Positions 39,465-51,095 are shown, counted from the stretch's first letter. The stretch is 64,000 nt of DNA from Lampris incognitus (GCF_029633865.1 NC_079216.1:17910005-17974004); one strand, 5' to 3'. Made by a program: numbers and translations. Notes: generated from the sequence alone by a model not told the origin.

Positions 39465-40136
39465 ATGACGACACCCCCAGAAGAGCTACAGGAAGAAGTA
39501 ATAGTAGAGTTACATACCCTGACTAGAGACAAATTGCTCAGAGTTTGTGATTTCCTTAACCTATCAGGCGATCAAAGAGCTGATGTTGAAGGAAAGTCTC
39601 GTATATCACTAGTGAGTCATGTAATGAAATACCTTGAAAGAGAAGAAGCAACGGAGTCAGAAGATGGAGACATGGCAGCATTGTTGCTACTGAAAGACAA
39701 AATTGCAGATTTGACCACTGGCACAGGTAATGGAGCAGCAGGCAACGGAGCAGTACAAACTGAGGGAAAGGCCGAAAGGGCAGGGACAGAGAGAGAAATG
39801 GAGGAACAAAGAACTGTGAAGTCTCAGCACCAGTCCCAACCTACCCACAAGTCAACATGCAGCCCTCATTCAGTGCTCAGCTGCAGCAGCCAAGCCCATG
39901 TTGGTGCAAAGATTTCCAAATCTCAGGTCAAACCAGGCCAGAGAGATATATTGACATTTTCCAGCCTTGCTCATCAGATTGAGAGTGAACTAAACAGAGG
40001 TTATTCTGAAGCAGAGATAGTAGATGCTGTAATTAGAGCCATTTCGCTGGGTTCGCAGCTACTTGGAAGGAAAACTCCACCTGACTCTCCCCACACTTCA
40101 ACGCATCCTGCGCCACAGAGCTCTACAAGCAGCTAG
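39465..40136 (+). CDS. Gag-like protein of an LTR retroelement (truncated by frameshift)
   Basis: 223 codons from ATG: 'MTTPPEELQEEVIVELHTLT' and 'RDKLLRVCDFLNLSGDQRAD', an acidic middle part, a Gln/Ser/His-rich linker, and 'GQRDILTFSSLAHQIESELN' with 'EAEIVDAVIRAISLGSQLL'. After residue about 205 the frame is lost; related Gag sequence resumes in another frame ('TELYKQLASEAQNSKETPQS', about 40115-40175; 'LMRVLDLRQKVLFASQES'). I recognise it as a fish retroelement Gag of a type without zinc knuckle in this part; the family name is unknown to me. It would form the particle core of the element. Confidence 0.65.
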   Translation: MTTPPEELQEEVIVELHTLTRDKLLRVCDFLNLSGDQRADVEGKSRISLVSHVMKYLEREEATESEDGDMAALLLLKDKIADLTTGTGNGAAGNGAVQTEGKAERAGTEREMEEQRTVKSQHQSQPTHKSTCSPHSVLSCSSQAHVGAKISKSQVKPGQRDILTFSSLAHQIESELNRGYSEAEIVDAVIRAISLGSQLLGRKTPPDSPHTSTHPAPQSSTSS

Positions 40137-40440
40137 CTTCTGAAGCACAGAACAGCAAAGAAACCCCTCAGAGTTCCCTCATGCGAGTTTTAGATTTGAG
40201 GCAGAAAGTACTGTTTGCGTCCCAAGAGTCAGTCAGGGCTTAAGTACAACCCAGCTTTAGTCCAGAGCATGTGTTTATAGACATTACTTACCGGTCTCCA
40301 GAATGAAAGTATCAGAAAAGACATGCAGCCTCTCCTACAGGATTCTGAGACCTTAGATGATTTTTTTGTTAGAGAGGTTAAATGTTGCCTGTGCTTATGA
40401 GACCGAAAGAAAAAAACAAAAGGTAAATTTTACCGTGTAG

Positions 40441-40565
40441 CAGAGTTCTGGATGTACTGGAGTTTGTTTAGGACTTCGGCTGATGAGCCATAGAGAATGC
40501 TGTTGCAGTAGTCAATTTTGGATGTGATGAAGGCCTCGATCAAAGTGTTGGCAGTTAAATCTAAT
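40441..40565 (-). pseudogene. L2 LINE RT fragment
   Basis: Minus-strand 'TLIEAFITSKIDYCNSILYG' followed by 'SSAEVLNKLQYIQNSA' is the L2 motif C-terminal to the RT palm. About 40 codons; then T-rich low-complexity DNA to 40740. Confidence 0.75.
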
Positions 40566-40744
40566 TTATTTCGAATTTTTCGAATGTAATCTAATCATTT
40601 TTTCATTTTTTCATTTCATTTTCATTTTTTTCGATTGTATTGTGTTCTATTCTAACAGGATCTCATCTGGCCTGATCTGATTTTGTCTATTTTTAATAAT
40701 CTGATCTAGTCTAATCTATTGTTTTTTGGAAATTTATTTCTGAT

Positions 40745-41115
40745 TTTTCCCTGTTTCTCCCAATTTAGTGGCCAATCGATCCCTATTTTAATTCAAACAC
40801 CCACCCTCGTACTGCATGCGTTCGCCAACTGCATCTCTCCGGCCGGCAGTCTCGAAGGAGACCGCCTCCCCACTTCCGTGACAAGGCGAATCCAGGCCGA
40901 ACCACTGTTTTTTCCGACACACCCAGAGACGCATTCACGTGACGAACACAAGCCGACTCCGCCCACCTCCCGAAGACAGCGTTGCCAATGATTGCTGCTT
41001 CATCGAGTCCGGCCATAGTCGGATCTGACGAGACCGGGGCGCGAACCCCAGTCCCCAGTGAGCAACTGCATCGACACCAAGCCGATGCTTAGACCGCTAC
41101 ACCACCGCGGACCCC
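40745..41115 (-). mobile_element. tRNA-derived SINE (family B), copy 1
   Basis: Reverse complement of 59682-60060: tail 'ctcccaatttagtggccaat', body 'ccgtgacaaggcgaatccag', and tRNA-like head ending 'gcttagaccgctacaccacc'. The tail resembles that of family A. Confidence 0.8.
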
Positions 41116-41714
41116 CTAAACTAACCTAATTTAAACTTGACTTTTCAGTATGAATCTGCTTCAGCACGGTTTAAATGATTCTTGAATGCAATATTATGCT
41201 AATCAGGGGAACTGATACCAGCCTGACACGCTCTTCTTCGCAGACCATTTACAAACCCTTGAGCACTGTTCAGCCAGGGCTGGCGCCGTTTTAAGCCTTG
41301 GCTGCTAGAGGCTGAGGCTTCTCCAAGCAATTTGATCATATGAATTAAATGTAAAACAGGAATGGGGGGGGTGTTAGTAGTTGACTGTTGTGACACTGAG
41401 TGGTACTCAGAACCAGAGGTGGCCCATTACAAACAGAGAGAAGTAGAATATGAATTGAGTGAGACAGTAAATCTGTCATATTAATCGAGAACCTCAATCA
41501 CCCTCTTACACAAATAGAAATAAATTGAAACGGGACAATATAAACGTCAAATCCTCCATGCTCTCTTTACCCGTCAAATGTTAAATCTCTGCTAAACTCA
41601 AGTACAGCACATGGAGAAGTGAGTGGGGTTTTCTAAGGGCAAAAGTAGCCGCAGTGTGAACCCCAAGCAGCTCACTGGATATTCATACCCAGCTAGGCTG
41701 CAATGTTATGACTT
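41116..41714. other. No feature recognised
   Basis: Unique-looking sequence between SINE and Rex3 tail. Confidence 0.4.
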
Positions 41715-42070
41715 ATTCACTCATCCTTCATCAGCCACTTCTCCGGGGTCAGGTCGCGGTGGCAGCAAACTAAGTAGGGCACTCCAGATGTCTCTCTCCC
41801 CAGCAACACCCTCCAGCTCCTCCTGGGGGATCCCAAGGTGTTCCCAGGCCAGATTGGACATGTAGTCCCTCCAGCGAGTTCTGGGTCCACCCTGGGGTCT
41901 CCTCTCAGTCGGACATTCAATGCAAGGCACCCTGGAGGCATCCTAATCAGATGCCGAACCACCTGGCTCTTTTCAACGTGAAGGAGCAGCGGCTCTACTC
42001 CAAGCTCCCTCCAGATGTTCGAGCTCCTCACCCTATCTCTAAGGCTGAGCCCTAGCTCTAAGTCCTATCT
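41715..42070 (-). mobile_element. Rex3 LINE, 3' end
   Basis: Minus frame 41717-42031 'MRSSNIWRELGVEPLLLHVE' and frame 41721-41930 'GGPRTRWRDYMSNLAWEHLG' give the Rex3 C-terminus with a frameshift; the tail 'catccttcatcagccacttc' matches 5675. Confidence 0.75.
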
Positions 42071-42072
42071 CT

Positions 42073-42195
42073 AAAAACAATGTTATGATCTCACTGCTAT
42101 AATTTCAAATATGCCAGTGAGATCATAACATTGTTTTTCAGCTGCATTTTTTTACAAGCAGCTGAAAAACAATATTATGATCCCACTGTCATATT
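42073..42195. repeat. Cluster of overlapping hairpins
   Basis: 'acaatgttatgatctcactg' (about 42077) recurs inverted at 42114-42133 and again forward with changes at 42168-42188. Between the last two lie 'tttttcagctgc' and its complement 'gcagctgaaaaa' (42134-42145, 42157-42168). Two hairpins share one arm. Confidence 0.8.
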
Positions 42196-42274
42196 TAAAA
42201 TTACATGGAGCCCATTTTGAGATATTAGAGTAATGCACCTTATCGCACCTTACTTTTATTTTTATCTTGTATAT

Positions 42275-42770
42275 ACACGGATCAGCCAAAACATTAAAAC
42301 CACCTGCCTAATATTGTGTAGGTCCCCCTCGTGCCGCCAAAACAGCTCTGACCCATCTAGGCATGGACTCCACAAGACCTCTGAAGGTGTCCCCTGGTAT
42401 CTGGCACCAAGACGTTAGCAGCAGATCCTTCGTGTCCTGTAAGTTGTGAGATGGGGCATCCATGGATCGGACTTGGTTTTCCAGCACATCTCGATCGAAC
42501 TGAGATCTGGGGAATTTGGAGGCCAAGGCAACACCTTGAACTCTTTGTCATGTTCCTCAAACCATTCTTGAACAATGTTTGCAGTTGGCAAGGCGCATTA
42601 TGCTGCTGAAAGAGGCCTCTGCCATCAGGGAATCTCATCCCTACAGTAGAGTTCTGAGAGTTGTAGAGTCTATGACAAGGAGCTCTGAAGCTTGTCTGGA
42701 GGCTCGTGATGGCCCAACACCTTACTACCTTGGGTTTTCCTTTCATTTGTCACCTGTCTGTATAAATAGC
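42275..42770 (-). mobile_element. Degraded Tc1/mariner element
   Basis: The end 'tatacacggatcagccaaaa' with 'cattaaaaccacctgcctaa' is a familiar fish Tc1/mariner terminal sequence. The minus frame 42308-42526 gives the transposase C-terminus ('DTFRGLVESMPRWVRAVLAA', 'RGGPTQY'). The 42357-42746 frame has 'GRGLFQQHNAPCQ', where the catalytic Asp is replaced by His. The N-terminal half is missing. Confidence 0.75.
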
Positions 42771-43146
42771 ATTATGTATGTTTCTGTGTGTATCTGTGAG
42801 ATACAGAGAGAGGGGGGGGGGGGAGATGAAGAGAACATAAGTAAGAAAAACAAATCAAGAGGGAGATAGAAGGAGGGTGTGTTGTTATGTGAGTAGAAGA
42901 AAGAGAGAGAGAGAGATAGGACGCATGAGGGGCAAAGAAAATGAGAGACATAGATCCTGGAATACGTACTTTATCAAAGGAACACTGCTGTGTGTTTGAA
43001 AAGTGTTTTTGAGCTAGGTCATATGAGATGAGCAATGCAGGATTAAAGAGACCAAACACAGCAGCTTGCCATTCTTCTTATTAAAGGACTGGAAAATAAG
43101 TAGGCTCTTCTCACACTTAGCCATTAGGGCTTCTTGTCACTAACAA

Positions 43147-43291
<145 letters not shown>

Positions 43292-43294
<3 letters not shown>

Positions 43295-43595
43295 GTGGTG
43301 CAGTGGTTAGTGCTGTCGCCTCTCGGCAAGAAGGTCCTGGGGTTGTCCAACCTTGGGGGGTCATCCCAGATCATCCTCTGTGTGGAGTTTGCATTTTCTC
43401 CCTGTGTCTGTTGTGGGTTTACTCCGGCGTTCTGCGCCATCAAAAAGACATGCATGTTAGGGTGAATACTCCTATCTATGCCCCTGACTGAGGCATGGCA
43501 AGACAAGTGCTGCCCAGTGCTCCTAGCTACACAGCAAGGATGGGTTAAATGCAGAGAGGAATTTCCCCACGAGGATTAATAAAGTATAGCAAAAT
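43292..43595 (+). mobile_element. V-SINE, copy 5
   Basis: Head 'gtggtgcagtggttagtgct', 'ggcaagaaggtcctggggtt', 'gtgtggagtttgcattttct', tail 'ggatgggttaaatgcagaga' and AATAAAG. First tail type. The extreme 5' end is replaced by the TC run. Confidence 0.85.
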
Positions 43596-43599
43596 AAAA

Positions 43600-44396
43600 A
43601 TTATTTTTTGCTTGCTTCCTAGCTTGCTTGCTTCCCTCCTTTCTTTCTTTCTTTCTTTCCTCCCATCTGCCCTCACTAACCCAAACCAGCTGCTGATGAC
43701 CTTCATAAGACATGACATTTATTGAGTTATTTAACAGCATATTTACTCACATGTTAAAGCCAAATTTCATTATGGAGGTTTTGCGCTGCACCACTCTGCT
43801 CCACATTCATGTAGTTCTGAACAGTCCCACCCAGGAGCTCCCCAGTACAACCGGTTTTCTGCCAGGGGCCGGGTTGCAGTTTTAGGGCAGCTGAACAGGT
43901 TTTCCAAGGTGAGTTGGTCAAGTTTTACCCTTGGTTTACAGGCCCACTGTGCTGCCCTGTAGACAACATGATGTCCAGCTGTGTGGTGAACTATTTGTAG
44001 GAGTGTCATATCTCCCAGAAATAGTCACAAGCCTGTTGGTGTCCGTTTGACAGATGTGCCTGTAATCTGCCAGGTTTTGTGTGTTTTTGTAACAGCCTTC
44101 GTGCTCGGGGGGGAAGGGGAGGGGGGTTGTCCGTGCAAAAATGTCACTCTTACCTAGCTCAGGCGTCCACAGGCGAAGGAAGTGGTGCAGGATTACATAG
44201 GCTTAGACTGTGATGAGAAAATACTAGATGTGTGCTTCTTTTTCTTTTGAGAGCTCTCCTGTCGGACCAGTTGCTGGATGAGTGAATCTTATGGTAGTAA
44301 ATGATGATGGAATCTCAATTCTCAAACGACGATTGAGGACATATTCAAAAAACATCTTTAGATAATTTTTTTGGAGAGAGGGCATGTAAGATGACT

Positions 44397-44434
<38 letters not shown>

Positions 44435-45483
44435 AACTACAGAATTTCTGTCAAATGCAGTTCTACCTCATATGGAAAAAAAATCACTGCAACATATCCA
44501 AGATAGGTTGGATACTCTTGGATATTTACTACCTGGATGACTAAAATGAATCTACATAGTCACTGCAACATATTGTGTGAGGTTGCTGCCAAAGGAATAT
44601 CCCCTGGCTTCCAAGACACCTATTCAAAGTACACATGGAGTTGTTTAAAAGTTCTGGTTTTCCTCACCTAATCCCACCCGCCACCTTTTTGGACCTAATT
44701 ATATTCACTATATGGGATTAGTTCTTCAAGGAATTGATAGATGGTTCATTCTTGGTGTGGTAGGTATATGTAGCAGAGTCATTCATCACAGAAGCTAAGA
44801 AAAGCCCCGCTGCTACTCTGATTTCAATGATGTCCTGATTGAGCTATAGTTTCTCTGCCTCCAGCCCCAGTGGTGCCGAGAAGCTGTCAGAGGGATGCTG
44901 TCAGAGGGCTGAGAGGACTCGGCAGCAGCCAGAGGCCCTGAGGAGAAGAGATAGAGCCGCAAAGTTGGTGAAGTTTAACAGGCCTGGTGATGCAACACTA
45001 AGCTGATGCAGACAGACAGCTTTGGTTTAGCACAAGTGGAACGTCAAGTAATTGTCATTGTAGGACAACATCATCAGCCAACATATCTTCAGTAAAACAG
45101 GATCCATGGTTCAGTGGTCTGTCTGAACTTAACTGTCAAACATTTTGAAATTAAATTCAACCCACCTGTTTTTGTTTTTTTTTGTTTTTTTTTTGTTGAT
45201 TGTCTTTTACAATTGACACCAGATCATGCAAAATCATACAGCCTGCACATCAGAATCAGAATTAACTTTATTGGTCAAGAGGAATTTGACTCCGGTTCGC
45301 AGCAGGTTTTAGCATTTGCAGACATCACTTGCACAAAATAAATAAATAAATAAAACAAAACAACAGACCAAACCAAAAAAAAACAAACAAACAAAAAAAC
45401 CGAAGAAATAAATGGAACAACAACAACAACAGGACATTGGAGGCAAGCATGTACACACAACAGGTATGTCACTACTATACATA
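43600..45483. other. No gene recognised; (AT)n and LINE-tail fragment
   Basis: (TTCT)n/(CTTG)n near 43610-43660, (AT)n at 44399-44431, and 'tcagaatcagaattaacttt' (45251-45275), a LINE tail. The remainder has no recognisable coding frame. Confidence 0.4.
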
Positions 45484-46811
45484 CACTGCTCAAAAAAATA
45501 AAGGGAACACATAAGCAATGCAATGTAGCTCCAAGTCAATCACACTTTTGAGATATCAACCTGTCCAGTTAGGAAGCAACACTGATTTGTGAATCAATTT
45601 CACCTGTTGGTAAATTGTCTAATTTCCACCAGGTGGAAATTAGACAATGGAGGAGGTACCAGGAGACAGGCCAGTACACCAGGAGACGTGGAGGGGGCCG
45701 CAGGAGGACCACAACCCCACAGCAGGACTGCTATCTGGTCCTTTGTGCAAGGAGGAACAGGAGGAGCACTGCCGGAGCCCTACAAAACGACCTTCAACAG
45801 GCCACTAATGTGCAGGTTTCTGCTCAAACAGTGAGAAACAGAATGCATGAGGATGGTATGAGGGCCCGACGTCCACAATTGGGGCCTGTGCTCACAGCCC
45901 AACACCGTGCAGCCCGATTGACCTTTGCCAGAGAACATCTTGGTTGGCAGATTCGCCATTGGCGCCCTGTGCTCTTCACAGATGAGAGCAGGTTCACACT
46001 GAACACATGTGACAGACGTGAGAGATTCTGGAGACGCTGTGGAGAACGTTCTGCTGCCTGCAACATCCTCCAGCATGACCGGTTTGGCGGTGGGTCAGTG
46101 ATGGTCTGGGGAGGCATATCCTTGGAGGGCCGCACAGACCTCTACGTGCTAGCCAGAGGTACCATGACTGCCATTAGGTACCGGGATGAGATCCTCAGAC
46201 CCATTGTCAGACCATATGCTGGTGCAGTGGGCCCTGGGTTCCTGCTCATGCATGACAATGCTCATCCTCATGTGGCCAGAGTGTGTCAGCAGTTCCTGTA
46301 TGTCGAGGGCATTGATGCTATGGACTGGCCTGCACGTTCCCCAGACCTGAATCCAATCGAGCGCCTCTGGGACATCATGTCTCGTACCATCCGCCAACGC
46401 GAGGTCGCACCACAGACTGTCCAGGAGTTGACCGATGCCCTGATCCAGGTCTGGGAGGAGATCCCTCAGGAGACCATCCGTCGTCTCATCAGGAGCATGC
46501 CCAGACGTTGTAGGGAGTGCATACAGGCACGTGGAGGCCACACACACTACTGAGCCTAATTTTGAATCGTCTTGAAGAATTTCCACAGAAGTTGGATCAG
46601 CCTATGTTCTCATTTTCCACTTTGATTTTGAGTATGATTCTGAATCCAGACCTTAATGGGCTAATGATTTTGATTTCCATTGATCATTCTTAGGTTATTT
46701 TGCTCTAAACACATTCCTCTGTCTAATAAGTAAAGATTTTCAGCTGAAATATTTCATTCATCGAGGTCTATATTGTGTTTTTAGGTGTTCCCTTTATTTT
46801 TTTGAGCAGTG
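45484..46811 (+). mobile_element. Tc1 transposon (DD34E) with internal deletion
   Basis: Inverted ends 'cactgctcaaaaaaataaag' and 'ctttatttttttgagcagtg' lie between TA dinucleotides (45482-45483, 46812-46813). One long transposase frame is present (45615-46553), but the region that normally encodes the DNA-binding N-terminus is missing. A perfect 35-nt palindrome sits at the presumed deletion junction (45616-45650). Confidence 0.88.
45615..46553 (+). CDS. Tc1 transposase, N-terminally truncated but open catalytic domain
   Basis: 312 codons without a stop. The start lies in the palindrome and is not the original start. Part of the second DNA-binding subdomain is present ('[17 protein letters not shown]'). 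Then come Asp in '[11 protein letters not shown]', '[18 protein letters not shown]', Asp in '[14 protein letters not shown]' and Glu in '[14 protein letters not shown]'. I count 34 residues between the last two, i.e. DD34E. It ends '[10 protein letters not shown]' and stop. Because the first helix-turn-helix is absent it should not bind its ends; the long intact frame suggests a fairly recent copy. Confidence 0.82.
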   Translation: MSNFHQVEIRQWRRYQETGQYTRRRGGGRRRTTTPQQDCYLVLCARRNRRSTAGALQNDLQQATNVQVSAQTVRNRMHEDGMRARRPQLGPVLTAQHRAARLTFAREHLGWQIRHWRPVLFTDESRFTLNTCDRRERFWRRCGERSAACNILQHDRFGGGSVMVWGGISLEGRTDLYVLARGTMTAIRYRDEILRPIVRPYAGAVGPGFLLMHDNAHPHVARVCQQFLYVEGIDAMDWPARSPDLNPIERLWDIMSRTIRQREVAPQTVQELTDALIQVWEEIPQETIRRLIRSMPRRCRECIQARGGHTHY

Positions 46812-46814
46812 TAT

Positions 46815-47724
46815 TATACAGAGTTTTGTTATGGTTGAGTGATCAACAACCTATGCCCATATTTTACACCACATTGCTTATATACTATACCCCTTACCAT
46901 ACCACAACTGCAAAACCCACCGTGCCCATATACACTGCTATATACTCCCACTATATTACACTATATTCTCTTATGTACCAGAAGTATATACTATATATTC
47001 ACCTACCTCCACCACCACACAACTACACACTGTGTTACCTGTGTTACAACCACAACAATAACACAACAATTTGTAAGCAGTATACAGCAGTTGAATGTGT
47101 ATTGCTGAGCTCCCCAGCCCTCCATGGTGTCCAGATTAACTAAAGCCTCAGGTAGGGGCTCTGTGTCCTGCCCATGGCCAGTCTAACAGCACTGTAAGGA
47201 TGATGCGGTCTGGTTGATCTGACCAATAACCTCCACTCCCACCCAGAGAGCAGCCGTGCCTGGAAGGGGGAGTTTTGCCTCCTGTCAGGGGTGTCTGCGG
47301 CGTCCTTTGTGCTTTGATAGGCTGTGACAGCCGGTGTTAATCAGACAGCAAGCCTCTTGCAGCCTGCAAAGGGCTTCCTGTCTGATCGGACCCTAAGGAG
47401 GTCCATGTACTTTATGAGGAGGATGTTATTCTGGTGTTCACAGCATGAGGTGAAATATAGAGGCAGTTTGATCAGAAGCCATCAAGTGGTCCTGAGGAAA
47501 CTAGTGACTGATGGCTTTTCCTCTGCCTGCAGTGGGCTTCACCGATGGAGGAAAAAGAAGGAGGTAAAGAGGAAAACGGGGAAAAAAATGTTTCAGTGGT
47601 AATCTGTGTTAAGTAACTTTCAAGAACCCCAAGTTTCAAGAAGTCCATACTATACCGTAATTTAGTCCTTAAGGGAATGTGGTAGAGGTGTGGTTTCCAC
47701 ATTAGTTTTGAGGCAGGTAGCATT
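46815..47724. other. No gene recognised
   Basis: 46860-47090 is a low-complexity TATAC/CCAC-rich stretch. The plus ORF 47324-47602 is unrecognised. Confidence 0.35.
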
Positions 47725-48240
47725 ATCAGGGATCAGGAACACTTTGTCATTTCATTTCATGTATGCAAGTACATGAAATGAAACAAAATGTCATTTCCCC
47801 CAGCCCACAGCAGTGCAACACAAAGACAAAAACACATCCAGGAACTAAAAGAACACATATCCAAACTAACACATACATCCAAACCAACACACATATCTAA
47901 ACTAACTAAACAAAAAAAACAAAAAAATCACTGTCCAAGGGAACGAACGCCAGCCAGGATGACTGTCAGAACTGCCGGTCTGCATGGGCTAGCAGTTAGC
48001 TTAGCCTGCCCCGCTTCTGTCAGACCGCCCTCGGTATTTCCTCCTCGAGCGCTGCTTTGGGCGGGGCCGTGGTCCCTGGGCCCACAGGACGCAGCAGACC
48101 AAGCTCCCCCAGCTGATCCAACGCCAGCTCTCCCAGCCATCAAACAAAGACAAAACTTAGACGCAGACAAAGACACCGTATGGGCGGTACTGGGCGAGGC
48201 CGCTGCAAACGTGAATTCGTGCCGCCATGAGCAGTGGCTC
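47725..48240 (-). repeat. Dispersed repeat C, copy 1 (LINE 3' end-like)
   Basis: Aligns in the same orientation with 50228-50665: 'tcatttcccccagcccacag', 'aacgccagccaggatgactg', 'gtctgcatgggctagcagtt', 'gatccaacgccagctctccc'. It begins with 'tcatttcatttcatgtatgc', whose inverse 'gtacatgaaatgaaac' follows at once (hairpin 47751-47785). Orientation is inferred from the tail-like low end. Confidence 0.55.
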
Positions 48241-48524
48241 ATATGGACATTAACCTATGCCTCTTTATGTGTGCTTCAACAGGCAGAGAAAGAAAAATCT
48301 GGCGAAGCTGATAATCTGTTCTGTGTGTCAGTGTGTTGTGACACCTCGGTCTCCACAAAGGGAAATGTCTGACTGAGCTCCAGGCTTCAGAAGGACTCTA
48401 TCGGTCCAAGCCCATCTTTCCTGTCAAAGTGCCTGAACTTTGTCACAGTGAGGTTCTCCTACCACTACAATGTCAGTATCTGTACTGTCTTCACGATGTA
48501 CGTCTGTATATCAAAAATATGCTA
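48241..48524. other. No feature recognised
   Basis: Sequence between repeat C and a V-SINE tail; frame 47788-48372 runs through the repeat and is not a gene. Confidence 0.35.
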
Positions 48525-48710
48525 GACATCCATCCATTATCCAAACCGCTTATCCTGCTCTCAGGGTCGCGAGGATGCTGGGGCCTATCCCAGCAGTCAT
48601 TGGGCGGCAAGCGAGGAGACACCCTGGACAGGCCGCCAGACCATCACAGGGCCCCCCCCCCTCCCACATACACACACACACACACACACACATTCACACC
48701 TACTAGCATG
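48525..48710 (-). mobile_element. V-SINE tail fragment (second tail type)
   Basis: 'catccattatccaaaccgct' to 'caggccgccagaccatcaca' with an internal CA run; the tRNA-like head is missing. Confidence 0.75.
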
Positions 48711-49000
48711 ACAGTCAGAGGATAAAGGCAGCCACATGCCACAGCAGACTGGGAGAAAAAAAAGGTTTGCAATACCGAAGTCTGCAGGGGCTCCTTAAGG
48801 GAGTGCTACTGCATGTATAAAATAAACACAGAAAAACAAGTCCCCGTGGACGAATGCAAAGAATGACAAAATAGATCAACAATGAAACAGCGAAAATAAT
48901 TTGTAAAAAATAAAATGAAATAAAATAAAATGGGGAGCAATGGTGATGGTAAGTGGAAGCATTTCACCTGCTACACTGACAGTTACTTGATTAAATTAAT

Positions 49001-49096
<96 letters not shown>

Positions 49097-50227
49097 TACA
49101 CACACATATATATATATGTATATATAAAATTAATATGCTATACATTTTAAATTCAAATATGTAAATTATAAGACGTATCTTTCCAAAAATGGATAATTTA
49201 TTCACACAATTTCAATAAAATGAGCTATGTAGAGCTTATAAGTGAAATTATTTCCTCCCTGGAAAAAAAATTCTACATCAAACACTCCTGGTATCTACTG
49301 TGTCATAATCCAAATAATACTATATGGATCTCACGGCCAGCCTTGAAGAGAATGAAAGCAAGCACAGCGTTCATTCACATTCACTATTCATGCAAACAGC
49401 TCAGACGTGTCTGTCCGAGAACCTGTTTTATTAAAGTAATGTTTGATTAAAGGACCTAGTGATGACTGACCGACTATATAACAAGGTCATTTAATTTTAA
49501 TCTTATTTCAGCAAAGGTCTAAAACTGATCTTATGACATTATTCATTATGTTTACCGTCGCTCTCCTACAAACTCTCATTATCCTCATTGGACGACATCA
49601 AAAGGACAACATGCCTTATGTAGAGCCGCAGTTCGCTCCCCTACCTCCATAAATTGTTAATAATTGACTGTTTTTGGGGACGGTATTTGATGTGGCTTTG
49701 GCCGGCGAGCTAAATTTTACCTTCAGAGAGAAAAGCCAGGTGGAACTCCAGCTGCTGTCGCCGGCCAAGGTCAAACCCGGGCGGCCGGCAGAAGGTCTGA
49801 CGTTCCAGTGGAAACACTGTCTGGTGTTCTCAGATGTCCAGTTCAATCCCTGCTCAAATCAGTCCGGCTGGAAACTTCAGCCTAATAATTGAGAATTGAG
49901 AACAAGGCTTCATGTGGATTTGGTAATCCAAAGGGGGGGGGGGGGGGTGTTTCAACCTCGAGTAGACTCTGAACTGTTGGACAACCCCAGTTCCTCCTCC
50001 CAGTCCCAGTCCCAAAGCGAAAGAGCTGAAGCTAATAGTATGACAGTGAATACAAACCATTGTTTCTTGTTAGCCCAAAGTCAAAGGCCCTCCTGAGAGA
50101 TAACAACTTTCTCTGTCAAACCACCTTTGAATTAACCATTTTAAAGGCACGTGGGGAGGAAACCGGGCCTTTGTTGTCACCTAATTGGTTTCTGGAAATG
50201 TAATGTGCTGCTGAGATTCACCTTAAA
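48711..50227. other. No gene; compound microsatellite
   Basis: (TC)n(TA)n(CA)n at 49003-49127 and a G-run at 49934-49947. The palindrome-like 'ggccggcgagc...gtcgccggcc' region (49699-49767) is unexplained. Frames 49616-49846 and 49674-49892 overlap on opposite strands and match nothing known to me. Confidence 0.4.
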
Positions 50228-50665
50228 CTGAATCAGGAACAACTTTATTTGTCGTTTCACTTCATGTACTTGCGCACATGAAATGGAACGAAATGCCGTT
50301 TCCCCCAGCCCACAGTAGTGCAACACACAGACAAAAACACATTCAAGAACTACAAGAACACACATATTCGAATTAACACATATATACAAACTAAAATTTT
50401 AAAAAAAATCACTGTCCAAAGGAACAAACGCCAGCCAGGACACCTGTCAGAACAGCCGGTCTGCATGAGCTAGCAGTTAGCCTAGCCTGCCCCGATTACA
50501 CGTCCTGTCAGACCGCCTCCATGTTTCCTCAGCCCTCAGCCCCAGGCAGGGGCCATGGTCCCGGTGACCAAGCCCGAAGCCTGAAGCAGACCAAGCCCTC
50601 CCGGCCCATCCAGTGCCAGCTCTCCCAGCCAGACACCCTTGACACACCTCCCTGCACTGAGGCCA
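50228..50665 (-). repeat. Dispersed repeat C, copy 2
   Basis: Direct repeat of 47725-48240 with about 85% similarity by eye. It starts 'aggaacaactttatttgtcg', an A/T-rich LINE-like tail on the minus strand. Gene-like frames here cover the same repeat and differ between the copies. Confidence 0.55.
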
Positions 50666-50684
50666 TGGCCTTGGTAGAAATATC

Positions 50685-51095
50685 AAAGTCAGACTCAAGT
50701 CACATATTTGATGACTTTAGACTTGACAAAATTGAAAAAGACTTGCAACTCGACTTTGACGGCAATGACTCACGACTTCACTTGAGCTTGAGCCTTTTGA
50801 CTCAAGACGCTGCACACCTTCTCCAAGCACAAAGAGCAAATGTTTTTAAAAAGTTTAAAAAGTTGCTTTTAAAAATGTAACTCTTCATTTCCATAATTAC
50901 ATGTCGTCACTGAAATTTTAAAAAGCATTCATAATTTGCATAAATTGAGTACATTAACTATTAATATGTTGTCTGAATTCTGAAATCACATTAAGTGTGA
51001 TGAAGAATGCATGATGACTTGTTTAGGACTTGAAGCTCAAAGTTTAGGACTTGGGACTTGGAAAACTACAACTTGATCCCACCTCCGTTTGTAAA
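50685..51095. repeat. Dispersed 'gacttg'-rich repeat
   Basis: 'agtcacatatttgatgactt', 'gacttgacaaaattgaaaaa', 'gcaactcgactttgac' and a terminal part 'ggacttggaaaacta' form the familiar fish repeat rich in 'gacttg/gactca'. I suspect a hAT-type MITE but see no clear ends. Confidence 0.5.

Larger units (their letters stand above)
38515..40440 (+). mobile_element. LTR retroelement with gag, truncated
   Basis: A 65-bp segment ('gagaaacactatgccgagtc', 'ttccccctcttcagg') occurs at 38515-38582 and again at 39122-39188. The second copy ends in 'tccaaca' (39197), followed by a candidate primer-binding site TGGAGGCACCACTGGG (39201-39216), a leader and a gag ORF (39465-40136). Gag continues with stops and shifts to about 40430. 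A short Penelope element (38722-38838) is inserted upstream. No protease or pol remains. Confidence 0.55.

Noticed and set aside
47788..48372. 194-codon ORF resembling a novel gene
   Set aside because: It lies in dispersed repeat C, and the second copy at 50228 does not keep the same frame.
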